A DNA stretch of 64,000 nt from Pseudoalteromonas gelatinilytica (GTDB taxonomy: Bacteria; Pseudomonadota; Gammaproteobacteria; Enterobacterales; Alteromonadaceae). The first letter of the stretch is position 1, and each line of letters starts with the position of its first letter. Of the stretch, positions 8,332 through 16,327 are shown one piece after another. Below the pieces are notes generated by a model. It had not been told where the DNA came from. It worked only from the letters and a program-made list of their open reading frames with translations, and did no database searches. The stretch covers positions 424,484-488,483 of the forward strand of contig NZ_LRRU01000022.1 of the NCBI RefSeq assembly GCF_001641615.1, read 5' to 3'. The translations under genes and the position numbers were made by a program.

Positions 8332-8820
8332 TTAAGAGGATCTGACTTTTAACACTCTGATTGCTCGGGCGATGAAAGTGCCCGATAAGATGCCGTAAAA
8401 AGCGGCAAGTGATAACACGAGAGCGGCATTCGCAAAAAGCTCTGGCTTAATACTTGTTAAAACACCCACCGTATATTTGGTAAAGAAGATAGCCATGATG
8501 AATATCATTGGCCACCAACTGCCAGGTACTTTGAAAGACGCGCTTTGGGCTTGATAACTTGCTGATGAAGCAGAAAACAGCAATAAACCAATGATCGTAC
8601 TGCTCAAAACGCCAGCTAGCCAGAGCAACATAATCGTTAAGCTATAACCAAAGCTTGAAGTCGCACCAAAAAATGATAAAGCAAGCATACCCAGCGGCAG
8701 TATCAATAACGTGGACTGCTTTACATGGCGCTCGCGAGTTTGTTGCCAACCAACAAAAATAAGGCCAACAAACAGACCATAAACCCAAAGTGGTGTGTGA
8801 GTTAAAATTTCAATAATCAT
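8332..8820 (-). CDS. Integral membrane protein, DUF6622-like
   Basis: The 162-residue protein consists almost entirely of four or five hydrophobic helices. It starts MIIEILTHTPLWVYGLFVGLI, followed by a short basic loop (QTRERHVKQ) and a basic C-terminus. The HTPLWV opening and layout resemble the DUF6622 family of uncharacterised inner-membrane proteins; I am moderately sure of the family and do not know a function. The first seven codons and everything upstream of them are duplicated 3.2 kb away (copy B at 11987). Confidence 0.65.
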   Translation of the reverse strand: MIIEILTHTPLWVYGLFVGLIFVGWQQTRERHVKQSTLLILPLGMLALSFFGATSSFGYSLTIMLLWLAGVLSSTIIGLLLFSASSASYQAQSASFKVPGSWWPMIFIMAIFFTKYTVGVLTSIKPELFANAALVLSLAAFYGILSGTFIARAIRVLKVRSS

Positions 8821-8944
8821 CTTACATCCTTGTTTTTATTATTTTTAGGAAGTTATTTAGTCGTGTCGTTTAAAGCGCAGCGCGTGTTCCTATTTTATCT
8901 GCTATTTATAAAAGTTTGTCAATTGAGTCAGTAGCCTTTAAAAC

Positions 8945-8976
8945 AAAAAAGCGTTGCACTATGGCAACGCTTTTTT
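8945..8976 (-). terminator. Rho-independent terminator (copy A)
   Basis: AAAAAAGCGTTGC and GCAACGCTTTTTT flank a 6-base loop. It ends transcription coming leftward out of the bcp remnant, and the same hairpin serves the intact bcp in copy B. Confidence 0.85.
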
Positions 8977-8984
8977 ACTATGTT

Positions 8985-9061
8985 CTCGTAACTCGTAACT
9001 CGTAACTCGTAACTCGTAACTCGTAACTCGTAACTCGTAACTCGTAACTCGTAACTCGTAA
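8985..9061. repeat. Heptamer tandem array, (CTCGTAA)x11
   Basis: Eleven perfect head-to-tail copies of a 7 bp unit lie between the terminator and the stop codon of the bcp remnant, ending 3 bp from that stop. Read on the leftward transcript the unit is TTACGAG. Copy number differs from the duplicated array at 12170 (6 units), which indicates slipped-strand expansion or contraction since the duplication. Confidence 0.97.
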
Positions 9062-9064
9062 CTA

Positions 9065-9175
9065 TCAATTCTGCGCTAAATAATCCAACACCACTTGATG
9101 ATGGTCTTTGGTTTTGAACTTCTCAAACACATGTTTGATGTTGCCGTCTTGGCCTACAAGGAAGCCAATACGATG
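9065..9175 (-). pseudogene. Truncated 3' end of bcp
   Basis: The last 36 codons here, from HRIGFLVGQDG to the C-terminal LDYLAQN, match the C-terminus of the intact peroxiredoxin gene at 12215-12694, with substitutions such as S to G and D to E. Upstream of 9175 the sequence leaves bcp. A frame continues to 9289 with unrelated residues and no peroxiredoxin core or cysteine. This is a fragment left by the duplication, not a functional gene. Confidence 0.9.
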
Positions 9176-9450
9176 CTGATTTATACTCCAATTTAAGTGC
9201 ACATTTAATTGAGAGTCATAGTCTGCAGCTATTTTCTTGGGTGTGCAATTAACATTTTGCATATAAAGTAACACCACCAATATTGCCATCTATGTAACAT
9301 AGCTATGAAAGCCATCCTAGAAAGTAAGCTGTACTCCTAACCCAAGTGAAGAATAGAAAAGCTACTTTATAATTTCTAAGAGCAGAGTGATTATTTTTTT
9401 TGGATTTGATAACCTATGAAGATAAAAGGAATTATACATAAGACTAAAAC

Positions 9451-11901
9451 TTGTACTATCTAACAAAGTTCATTTCGGAATTTCATTCCATTATTGGTCA
9501 CACTTACGCAATTATTGCTGGTTTCGTAGCTATTGGCATTCCACTTTCAATTCAGTTTTCAGCCCAATACTCTGATAAACACGACAATGCATTATTATCA
9601 ACTCGATTGACGAGAGGAAAATGGGTAAACCCTAAGTCCATATTGGTCTTGTCTTTTATATACATAGCCTTAAGCTTACCTTTCTTAGGCTTTGTGTCAG
9701 ATAAACATTCTTTTTTATACCTCAACAATACGTTCATAATATGTATACAGCTATCACTCCCAATCATATTTATTGTATTAATGTGGTTTACTTTCTACTT
9801 TTATTGGCGGCTTTTTAATAATATTACTATTAAGTCAAGCACTCAGATCCAGAATTATTTGCAAATAGATAGGAGGTCTTCAACTAGCTGGCTGACAAAA
9901 TTTTTAGAGCCGTTACTAACAAAAAAAAGTAATTTAGCAGAGATTGATAGCATAAACGCAGGTTTAGAATTATTAATTTATAATATAGAACAACGTAGCT
10001 GGGATCTTGATTTTAAAGAAGTCCTATCTCAATTTCATGCAACTATCAGTCTTAGGTTTGATAGTAGTAGGCAAATAAAAGCGGTCAAGCTCTCAGCTAA
10101 TGACTTAGCTGTTATAAAAAATTATTGGAATACGCTATTAAGACTTGTTCGGCACGCTAGAAAAAACGAAGACATCGCCATGTCTTTTCATACTCAACGC
10201 CTAATAGCAGATGTTATGTCTTGGATTGTATATAATCCAGAGCGCCAATTAATTACATCAGAATCATTCCGCGATGAAACAAGTTCAAAAATATGTTGGG
10301 TATTAGATCTTTATCAGTTAGCTCGCTGGCAAGGTTATCAGACAACAAACGGTATTGACTTAATTCTTGAATGTGAATGGTTTCATTACCTATTTTATGC
10401 ATCAGATAAACTTGATTTAAAAACTTCAACTGATGGGTTACAGGAATTTCATAAATTAGCCATAGATATTTTTGACATAATAGCTAAATCTCATCCGCAT
10501 AAGGTCATTACTTTTATAAAAAATATTTCAGATGCTGTGAGTTTTGGGCAAGAGCAGCAATCCTACTACTCCCACATGCTAGATGAAGAAATAAAATGGG
10601 TAAGCAACTTTTGGATAGACTTTAACAAAATAAACTTCAGCATAGATAGTGTTGATGAAATAATAAATAAAATAAGTTCATTATCTAACGGTGAGGCTTT
10701 TGAAAAATATAAGAATAGTTCAACATCGAAGCCTCTTAATGAACTACAGCTAAGAACTATTCTATCAATAATAAAAATTGACGAAATCTTTGAACGTATA
10801 CACTTTAAGCTTGTTAAAAGAATGGGGTGGGATGTCACTGCTAGGCTTGCATATTATCAAAGGTGGGTTGAGTTCTATGAATGCTTGTATTGGAAGCAAC
10901 CAAAAGAAGCTGATGCAAATTACTGCGGAGAAACGCTTTTAGCGCATAGTTCAAATGAATTAACAAATCTTATCTTTGTTGATTATCAGCAAATCGAACA
11001 CTATTGGAGATTCAAAGAAAGGCATGCAATAAAAACTTACGCTTACAGAGCGTTCCTGTTTCAATTATGCTTTTTTGCTGAGCAAGGTGAAGAACCTAAA
11101 TTAATTTATACGTCAGGTCAGTTTAGCGAGCTTTCAACGCAGCTTGATATTTTGGAATCTCTCTTGAAACAAGAGAGGTACATTAGAAGCCTCAGGTGCT
11201 GGAACCCTCACGTTACCAATGTTTGTAACAACCTTAGAAAATCTATACAAAACTTAGAAAAGCGGAAATTGAGATTCATAACTCACTCTAAGATTAGTGG
11301 AGAGAAATGGCACGAACTTCAAGAGTCTATTGAAAAAGGTTGGGAAAACACTATTAGCTTGGGTAATGTAATTGATATTGAATATAGCCATGAGGTAGCC
11401 AAGAACAAGCTTTTGCTTTCAAAATACTCAGTTAAGAGAGAAAACTTGATAACAGGATGTAGCTTTAATGCCTACTCACCAAACATGAGTCAGCTTAATC
11501 ACACTAGATTTATTACAATGCTGTACAGAACATGCTTATCTTTTGTTAAAAATCAACAACAGGAAAAAATTATACTACCCGAAGAAACTCCCGCTCTATA
11601 TTTTTCAACGCAAGAGAACTTAAAACTGCTTGGGTTTAAACGGAGCAGAACAATGTTCTGGGAAAATGAAAAACATAAAAATATCTTAGCAATTAGTGCT
11701 GATAGTCATCTGTTAGTAGATTGTTCGAAAGTTAAACTTAAAATAACAAAAAATCTTTGCTCACAAAGGCATTCTCCATTATTTATATCATTAAATGACT
11801 TAAATGAGCCTATGGTGCAAGTTAAAGCAGAAATGTATTTTGATTTAGAAATTTTAGAAGGAGGAGCTTTTATTTTTGAAGAGCCCTTCAATGAAATTTA
11901 G
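9451..11901 (+). CDS. Large membrane-anchored protein of unknown function on an inserted segment
   Basis: I do not recognise this 816-residue protein. Three hydrophobic helices lie at about residues 13-35, 63-82 and 92-118. About 690 residues follow that look soluble, helical and rich in Trp, Tyr, Lys and Asn, with no nuclease, ATPase or protease motif that I can see. The C-terminal 100 residues look like beta strands. No in-frame ATG occurs before residue 100. A stop lies two codons upstream of the TTG at 9451, so that TTG is the longest possible start; its ribosome site is poor. The gene is more AT-rich than its neighbours and is the only gene between two long direct repeats, so it is probably acquired. 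A single large membrane-tethered gene in such a place could be a defence or competition gene, but nothing in the sequence proves it. Confidence 0.75.
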   Translation: MYYLTKFISEFHSIIGHTYAIIAGFVAIGIPLSIQFSAQYSDKHDNALLSTRLTRGKWVNPKSILVLSFIYIALSLPFLGFVSDKHSFLYLNNTFIICIQLSLPIIFIVLMWFTFYFYWRLFNNITIKSSTQIQNYLQIDRRSSTSWLTKFLEPLLTKKSNLAEIDSINAGLELLIYNIEQRSWDLDFKEVLSQFHATISLRFDSSRQIKAVKLSANDLAVIKNYWNTLLRLVRHARKNEDIAMSFHTQRLIADVMSWIVYNPERQLITSESFRDETSSKICWVLDLYQLARWQGYQTTNGIDLILECEWFHYLFYASDKLDLKTSTDGLQEFHKLAIDIFDIIAKSHPHKVITFIKNISDAVSFGQEQQSYYSHMLDEEIKWVSNFWIDFNKINFSIDSVDEIINKISSLSNGEAFEKYKNSSTSKPLNELQLRTILSIIKIDEIFERIHFKLVKRMGWDVTARLAYYQRWVEFYECLYWKQPKEADANYCGETLLAHSSNELTNLIFVDYQQIEHYWRFKERHAIKTYAYRAFLFQLCFFAEQGEEPKLIYTSGQFSELSTQLDILESLLKQERYIRSLRCWNPHVTNVCNNLRKSIQNLEKRKLRFITHSKISGEKWHELQESIEKGWENTISLGNVIDIEYSHEVAKNKLLLSKYSVKRENLITGCSFNAYSPNMSQLNHTRFITMLYRTCLSFVKNQQQEKIILPEETPALYFSTQENLKLLGFKRSRTMFWENEKHKNILAISADSHLLVDCSKVKLKITKNLCSQRHSPLFISLNDLNEPMVQVKAEMYFDLEILEGGAFIFEEPFNEI

Positions 11902-12129
11902 CAATATTGCAACTTAAAAAGGCAACTTTTTTACTCTGAAATTAAACTATCTATTCTAACAATAACTTTTTGGCAGCAAGGAGAGATTAAAATTTCAATA
12001 ATCATTTTACATCCTTGTTTTTATTATTTTTAGGAAGTTATTTAATCGTGTCGTTTAAAACGCAGCGCGTGTTCCTATTTTATCTGCTATTTATAAAAGT
12101 TTGTCAATTGAGTCAGTAGCCTTTAAAAC

Positions 12130-12161
12130 AAAAAAGCGTTGCACTATGGCAACGCTTTTTT
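12130..12161 (-). terminator. Rho-independent terminator (copy B) for bcp
   Basis: The same 13 bp stem and 6-base loop as in copy A, with a T run on the leftward transcript, 54 bp downstream of the bcp stop. Confidence 0.85.
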
Positions 12162-12169
12162 ACTATGTT

Positions 12170-12211
12170 CTCGTAACTCGTAACTCGTAACTCGTAACTC
12201 GTAACTCGTAA
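12170..12211. repeat. Heptamer tandem array, (CTCGTAA)x6
   Basis: Six perfect units lie between the bcp stop codon (3 bp away) and its terminator. It is the shorter sister of the array at 8985. Confidence 0.97.
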
Positions 12212-12214
12212 CTA

Positions 12215-12694
12215 TCAATTCTGCGCTAAATAGTCCAACACCACCTGATGATGGTCTTTGGTTTTGAACTTATCAAACACATGTTTGATTTTACCGTCTT
12301 GGCCTACAAGGAAGCTAATACGATGAATTCCTTCGTATTCTTTGCCCATAAACTTCTTATAGCCCCAAATACCAAAGGCATCAGCAATCGCGTGATCTTC
12401 GTCGGCTAATAAATCAAAGTTAAGCTCTTTTTTGGTTTCAAAATTCTTTAAACGCTTGATTGGATCTGGGCTGATACCCACAACACGCGTATTTAATTTA
12501 GCAAGCTCAGCTTTTTCATCACGTAAGTTCTCTGCTTGTACAGTACAACCTGGCGTTGACGCTTTAGGGTAGAAATAAACCAGTACTTGCTGCTCTTTTA
12601 AAAGATCAGCGAGTACGATAGTTTCGTCATTCTGATTTTGTAAGCTAAAAGCAGGGGCTGTATCGCCTGCTTGTAATGGATTAATTGTTTTCAT
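12215..12694 (-). CDS. bcp: Thioredoxin-dependent thiol peroxidase (Bcp/PrxQ)
   Basis: The 159-residue cytoplasmic peroxiredoxin reduces hydroperoxides. The thioredoxin fold carries the TPGCT motif with a conserved Cys at residue 50. In E. coli Bcp a second Cys lies five residues later; here that position is Glu (TVQAENLRD). The protein therefore has only one cysteine in this motif, and resolution must use thioredoxin or another thiol directly. It lies 10 bp downstream of gcvR in the same direction, the usual gcvR-bcp arrangement. A 6-unit heptamer array and a terminator follow the stop codon. Confidence 0.95.
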   Translation of the reverse strand: MKTINPLQAGDTAPAFSLQNQNDETIVLADLLKEQQVLVYFYPKASTPGCTVQAENLRDEKAELAKLNTRVVGISPDPIKRLKNFETKKELNFDLLADEDHAIADAFGIWGYKKFMGKEYEGIHRISFLVGQDGKIKHVFDKFKTKDHHQVVLDYLAQN

Positions 12695-12704
12695 GCTTTG
12701 CTCC

Positions 12705-13238
12705 TTAGCGAATGCGTCTGAAAATATAATCTACGTTCAAACTACGAGAAAGATCTTCAAAGCTCACTTTAAAGTTATCGATATCGACTTCAACAGGAAT
12801 ATTAAACTCGAGTTCACAGCGCATTTTAAGCTCGTCATCTTCATCGTAGGTGTCTGACTTAAGAGAACAAATACTAATGTGGTTATCAGCAAAAAAGCGC
12901 GTAACTTTACTTAATGTTCCAGGTGTATCAATACCTGTGTATTCGAGGGTGTAACCGGCACAAAATTCACATGCAACATGACTTGCAGTGCGTTTCATCA
13001 TGGTTAAAAGACCAAGTTCCATACCTTTAGTTGGCAATGTGTGTTCAATGCGGCTAATAGCCGACATGTCACCTGCTAATAGCATGATAAAGGTAAATTC
13101 GTTGCCCAAAATAGCAATGCGACTGTCAATTATATTGCAATGGCAATCACTCACTAACTGAGTCAATTCGCTAACGATACCGGGTCTATCTTCGCCAATC
13201 GCAGTGAGCACTATCTGATGATTTGTAAAAGCAGTCAT
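12705..13238 (-). CDS. gcvR: Glycine cleavage system transcriptional repressor GcvR
   Basis: The 177-residue protein has two ACT domains, at about residues 8-80 (IVLTAIGEDRPGIVSELTQLV) and 95-172 (YTGIDTPGTLSKVTRFFADN). It has no DNA-binding domain. In enterobacteria GcvR binds glycine and the activator GcvA to repress the glycine cleavage operon. It heads a leftward pair with bcp and is divergent from bamC. Confidence 0.93.
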   Translation of the reverse strand: MTAFTNHQIVLTAIGEDRPGIVSELTQLVSDCHCNIIDSRIAILGNEFTFIMLLAGDMSAISRIEHTLPTKGMELGLLTMMKRTASHVACEFCAGYTLEYTGIDTPGTLSKVTRFFADNHISICSLKSDTYDEDDELKMRCELEFNIPVEVDIDNFKVSFEDLSRSLNVDYIFRRIR

Positions 13239-13606
13239 GGAATTTTAAATACCTAGTAATTAACAATACCAATGGATATAAGCTTGAATAAGCTTTGATT
13301 TCACGTGAGTTTAATAACGCACGGCGGCGAAGTTTAACATAATTTGCACCGTTAACGATAGCGGCGATTAATTAAGCCGTGAATAAAGTACGCTCTTTCT
13401 TGTTTTTAGGGGCATCAGAAAGTACCATAGTTAAAATTTTGCAAGGCGATAAGCATTCAAACACGTTACGCTAGCCCAATCTATTCGGGTTTTTTGCATA
13501 AAAACAATAAATGTAAAGTTAAAAGTGATTTTACAGTGAACCAAATCGGCATTACCCACTCATACATTTGTTAAAAAAATTAAGGGTTTGCTAAGGAGAA
13601 ATATCT
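13239..13606. other. Intergenic region between gcvR and bamC, no dapA
   Basis: These 368 bp contain no gene. In E. coli and many relatives dapA lies just upstream of bamC, divergent from gcvR. Here the space holds only AT-rich sequence with no DapA-coding frame. Divergent promoters for gcvR and bamC must lie here, but I could not pick convincing -10/-35 pairs. The bamC ribosome site aaggag is at 13593-13598. Confidence 0.7.
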
Positions 13607-14668
13607 GTGCAGTATTGGATCTCAAAGGCGCTTGCTGTAAGCGTAATGGTAAGTTTAACTGGGTGCGGTGTATTCACCGATGAAGCGCACCACAAACGTA
13701 ATTATCGTGCTAATGATGCGGTGAAAGCACCAGCAGGGTTAGCGCAACCAGCTCAAGATCCAACTTATAAAATGGATGTTGCGCAATACGACAACAATCC
13801 TGAAGCTAAAAACTATCGTCCGCCAGCGCAAGTGATTACTATTGCTCAAGGTACTTGGGTTGAAGAAGGTGACACAGAAGCGCGTGTTTATTTTGATAAA
13901 AACGATGGTATAGAAGATTTAGATGTCTTTATCTGGGACTCTATCAAAGCCGTTTTAGCTGAAAAAAATACCGCCGCTTTAAAAGAAGACAAAGCTTCAA
14001 ATTCAATTGAAACAGGTTGGTATGCCATTATTAAACCTGAAGAAGGTTGGTTCTGGGAAACCGAAACAGAAGTATCTCAACAGCGCTTCATCTTCACAAT
14101 TGAAGAAAAGTCACATCAACGTACAGCCTCATTAACGTCTAAGCTTGCCGATTATAAGAGCGATTCTGTACCGCTAACGCCGTTACTTCAACAACAACTA
14201 GAAGTACGCGCATTAAATCAAGTGATTGCAGAGTTTGATTACCGTTATCGTCAGCTTGAAGTTGAAATGCGCAAACAACAAGGCATTATTTCTTTAGAAA
14301 TGGGCTTTGATAACAAAGGTAATGCAGCACTGGTTACTGAGCAAGATTACAACATGGTGTTTGATCGTTTCTCTGGTTTCTTAGAGCGTCTATCTTTCAC
14401 TATTGTAGAAATTGACCAAGAACGTGGTTTGATCACGGCTGATTACAAAAAGCCTGAGTCAAGCGTATGGGATTCAATTTGGGGCGAAGAGTTAGCTGAG
14501 CTGCCAATTGAAGATGGCCAATACCAAATTCTTGTTAGCCGCACCAATGATGGCGGTACAAGTTTAACGTGGATGGACTCTGAAGGTTCGACATTAGAGC
14601 CTGGTACAATGAATGACCTCCAGCAAGCATTAGAAAATGCACTGCGTCAGCGCGGTATCAATATTTAA
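13607..14668 (+). CDS. bamC: Outer membrane assembly lipoprotein BamC
   Basis: The 353-residue lipoprotein of the BAM complex helps insert beta-barrel proteins into the outer membrane. The start is GTG at 13607, with a strong ribosome site aaggag 8 bp upstream. A signal peptide ends in the lipobox SLTGC, so Cys20 becomes the lipidated N-terminus. An extended N-terminal segment is followed by two helix-grip domains, about residues 95-215 and 225-350. The gene stands alone with its own terminator, and the dapA gene that often precedes it is missing. Confidence 0.93.
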   Translation: MQYWISKALAVSVMVSLTGCGVFTDEAHHKRNYRANDAVKAPAGLAQPAQDPTYKMDVAQYDNNPEAKNYRPPAQVITIAQGTWVEEGDTEARVYFDKNDGIEDLDVFIWDSIKAVLAEKNTAALKEDKASNSIETGWYAIIKPEEGWFWETETEVSQQRFIFTIEEKSHQRTASLTSKLADYKSDSVPLTPLLQQQLEVRALNQVIAEFDYRYRQLEVEMRKQQGIISLEMGFDNKGNAALVTEQDYNMVFDRFSGFLERLSFTIVEIDQERGLITADYKKPESSVWDSIWGEELAELPIEDGQYQILVSRTNDGGTSLTWMDSEGSTLEPGTMNDLQQALENALRQRGINI

Positions 14669-14688
14669 TAATTAAAAAAGTTAAAACC

Positions 14689-14726
14689 ACCACAAAAAGA
14701 GCTTAGCCGCTCTTTTTGTGGTTTTT
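14689..14726 (+). terminator. Rho-independent terminator after bamC
   Basis: A perfect 14 bp stem (14689-14702 with 14709-14722), a 6-base loop and a T run. The frame that begins at 14716 inside this hairpin is not the real start of the next gene. Confidence 0.92.
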
Positions 14727-14739
14727 ACAGGTTGAAAAT

Positions 14740-16107
14740 ATGTCTAACTTAAACACAGCAAATCGCAGTGACTTGCGAACCTTGTTTACCTTTTTCGTTC
14801 CTTCACTTATAGGTGTCTTCTTATTTATGACGCCGGTACCCATAGGTGAAGCAATGACCATTCCGATTGCTGTTATGGCAAAAGCAGTACAGGAGTGGAT
14901 TGCCCCATTCGCATTGGGTTTGATCACCAGTATTGTCTGCATCACCGGTATTTTATCTTTAGTGATAAAGCTATTTAAGCCACAACCATTACTTAAGTTC
15001 TTTATAATTAAGCATTTATTTGATGTTAGTTGGCTTTGGCTGAGTGTTCGATTACTGGGCATGGTATTTATCGTTCTGACCTACACAAAGCAAGGGCCAG
15101 AAATGATTATTTCCGGTAATACGGGGGCGTTGGTACTCAACGACTTACTGCCAGTATTATTCTCTGTATTTATTTTAGCGGGATTACTATTACCGTTATT
15201 ACTAAATTTCGGCTTGTTAGAATTAGTCGGTACCTTATTAACTAAAGTGATGCGTCCGCTTTTTGGTGTGCCAGGCCGCAGTGCGGTTAACTGTGTGGCA
15301 TCATGGTTAGGCGATGGCAGTGTGGGTATTTTGATGACCGCTCGCCAGTATGAAGATAAACATTATACGCAACGAGAAGCGGCTATTATTGGTACCACAT
15401 TCTCTGCTGTATCAATCACTTTTTGTTTAGTTGTTATAGGCCAAGTAAAGCTTGAGCACCTTTTCGCACCTTTCTATTTAACTGTGTGTTTAGCGGGTTT
15501 AGCAGCAGCATTAATTGTGCCTCGTTTACCTCCACTGCGCTTCAAAAAAGACCTCTATGTAGATGGTACAGAGCCTGATAAAGATGCTGAGTCAGTGCCT
15601 GAGGGTAAAACATTGGTTGCCCATTCACTTGATGTTGCATTGGCAAAAGCGCGCACTGCACCTGGAGTAGGCGGCACACTAAAAGAAGGCTTACATAACG
15701 CATTTGATATGGTATTTGCAGTATTACCTGTGGTTATGGCTGTGGGCACATTTGCTTTGATCATTGCTGAATATACGCCAATTTTTGAGTACATGGGCAA
15801 GCCATTTGTACCATTCTTAGAGTTACTACAAGTACCAGAAGCTGAGGCTGCTTCGCAAACAATTATGGTCGGCTTTGCTGATATGTTTATTCCGTCAATT
15901 CTTGCAGCGGGTAGCATTGAAAGTGATGTGACGCGCTTTATTATTGCTGCAATGAGTGTGACTCAATTGATTTATATGTCAGAAGTAGGTGCATTGCTTT
16001 TAGGTAGCAAAATTCCGGTGAATATTGTTGAGTTGTTTTTAATCTTTATTTTGAGAACCTTAGTGACATTACCGGTGATTGTCTTAATGGCGCATTGGTT
16101 AGTGTAA
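14740..16107 (+). CDS. YjiH family membrane protein (nucleoside-recognition/Gate domain)
   Basis: The 455-residue inner-membrane protein has about ten hydrophobic helices. The ATG at 14740 is preferred because the longer frame starts within the bamC terminator. Two Gate-type segments are visible, one around PGRSAVNCVASWLGDGSVGILMTARQY and one near the C-terminus (FADMFIPSILAAGSIESDVTRFIIAAMSVTQ). This layout matches the YjiH family related to nucleoside and spore-maturation-type membrane proteins. The substrate is unknown. The gene is monocistronic and has terminators on both sides. Confidence 0.85.
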   Translation: MSNLNTANRSDLRTLFTFFVPSLIGVFLFMTPVPIGEAMTIPIAVMAKAVQEWIAPFALGLITSIVCITGILSLVIKLFKPQPLLKFFIIKHLFDVSWLWLSVRLLGMVFIVLTYTKQGPEMIISGNTGALVLNDLLPVLFSVFILAGLLLPLLLNFGLLELVGTLLTKVMRPLFGVPGRSAVNCVASWLGDGSVGILMTARQYEDKHYTQREAAIIGTTFSAVSITFCLVVIGQVKLEHLFAPFYLTVCLAGLAAALIVPRLPPLRFKKDLYVDGTEPDKDAESVPEGKTLVAHSLDVALAKARTAPGVGGTLKEGLHNAFDMVFAVLPVVMAVGTFALIIAEYTPIFEYMGKPFVPFLELLQVPEAEAASQTIMVGFADMFIPSILAAGSIESDVTRFIIAAMSVTQLIYMSEVGALLLGSKIPVNIVELFLIFILRTLVTLPVIVLMAHWLV

Positions 16108-16130
16108 GATAAATTTAAACTTACAACGAA

Positions 16131-16160
16131 AAAGCCCTGATCATTTATCAGGGCTTTTTT
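16131..16160. terminator. Bidirectional terminator after yjiH-like gene
   Basis: AAAGCCCTGAT and ATCAGGGCTTT form an 11 bp stem with a T run on the plus strand. The hairpin overlaps the last codons of the small leftward gene at 16141-16287. Confidence 0.9.
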
Positions 16161-16287
16161 TATCTTTTTCATCATCTGTTTTTGGTAGTTTGAAATCCAT
16201 TTTCGCCGCATGTTTTAGCAGCAATAAATTGCCAATAACCACCCCAAATACAACGACAATGACCGCAATAATTTGCCATGTTTCCAT
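16141..16287 (-). CDS. Small membrane protein, DUF2897 family
   Basis: This 48-residue frame was found by reading the reverse strand. It starts at the ATG at 16285-16287 and stops at 16141-16143. The product has one hydrophobic helix (WQIIAVIVVVFGVVIGNLLLL), then KHAAKMDFKLPK and a charged tail (DDEKDKKSPDK). The IGNLLLLKHAAKM pattern matches the DUF2897 family of single-pass proteins, function unknown. The last six codons lie inside the terminator hairpin of the convergent gene. It lies 40 bp from the pagL-like gene stop, on the same strand and downstream of it, so the two may be cotranscribed. Confidence 0.75.
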   Translation of the reverse strand: METWQIIAVIVVVFGVVIGNLLLLKHAAKMDFKLPKTDDEKDKKSPDK

Positions 16288-16327
16288 TTTTAAATCCTGC
16301 AGTTATACATGGCTTTCATAGTAGCAC

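Larger units (their letters stand above)
8802..9175. repeat. Long direct repeat, copy A (left flank of the 2.8 kb insertion)
   Basis: This 374 bp segment is nearly identical to 11987-12325. It holds the first codons and upstream region of the DUF6622-like gene, a terminator, a heptamer array and the last 36 codons of bcp. The 35 bp length difference equals exactly five heptamer units (11 versus 6). About six base differences occur in the 110 bp of bcp sequence, so the duplication is not brand new. Between the copies lies foreign-looking sequence, 9176-11986. Confidence 0.9.
11987..12325. repeat. Long direct repeat, copy B (right flank of the 2.8 kb insertion)
   Basis: This is the second copy of the segment at 8802-9175. 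It begins with the first codons of the DUF6622-like gene, now cut off from the rest, and runs into the intact bcp. Between the end of the inserted gene (11901) and 11986 the sequence is AT-rich with no clear feature. Confidence 0.9.

Noticed and set aside
8985..9061. Regular repeats as a possible CRISPR array
   Set aside because: The units are 7 bp and contiguous with no spacers, and no cas genes are present.
9065..9289. 74-codon frame read as a complete small gene
   Set aside because: The 3' half is a duplicated fragment of bcp and the 5' half is unrelated insert sequence; it is a chimera at a junction.
9176..11986. Insertion as a transposon, integron or prophage
   Set aside because: No transposase, integrase, phage gene or short terminal inverted repeat is visible; the flanks are long duplications of local sequence.
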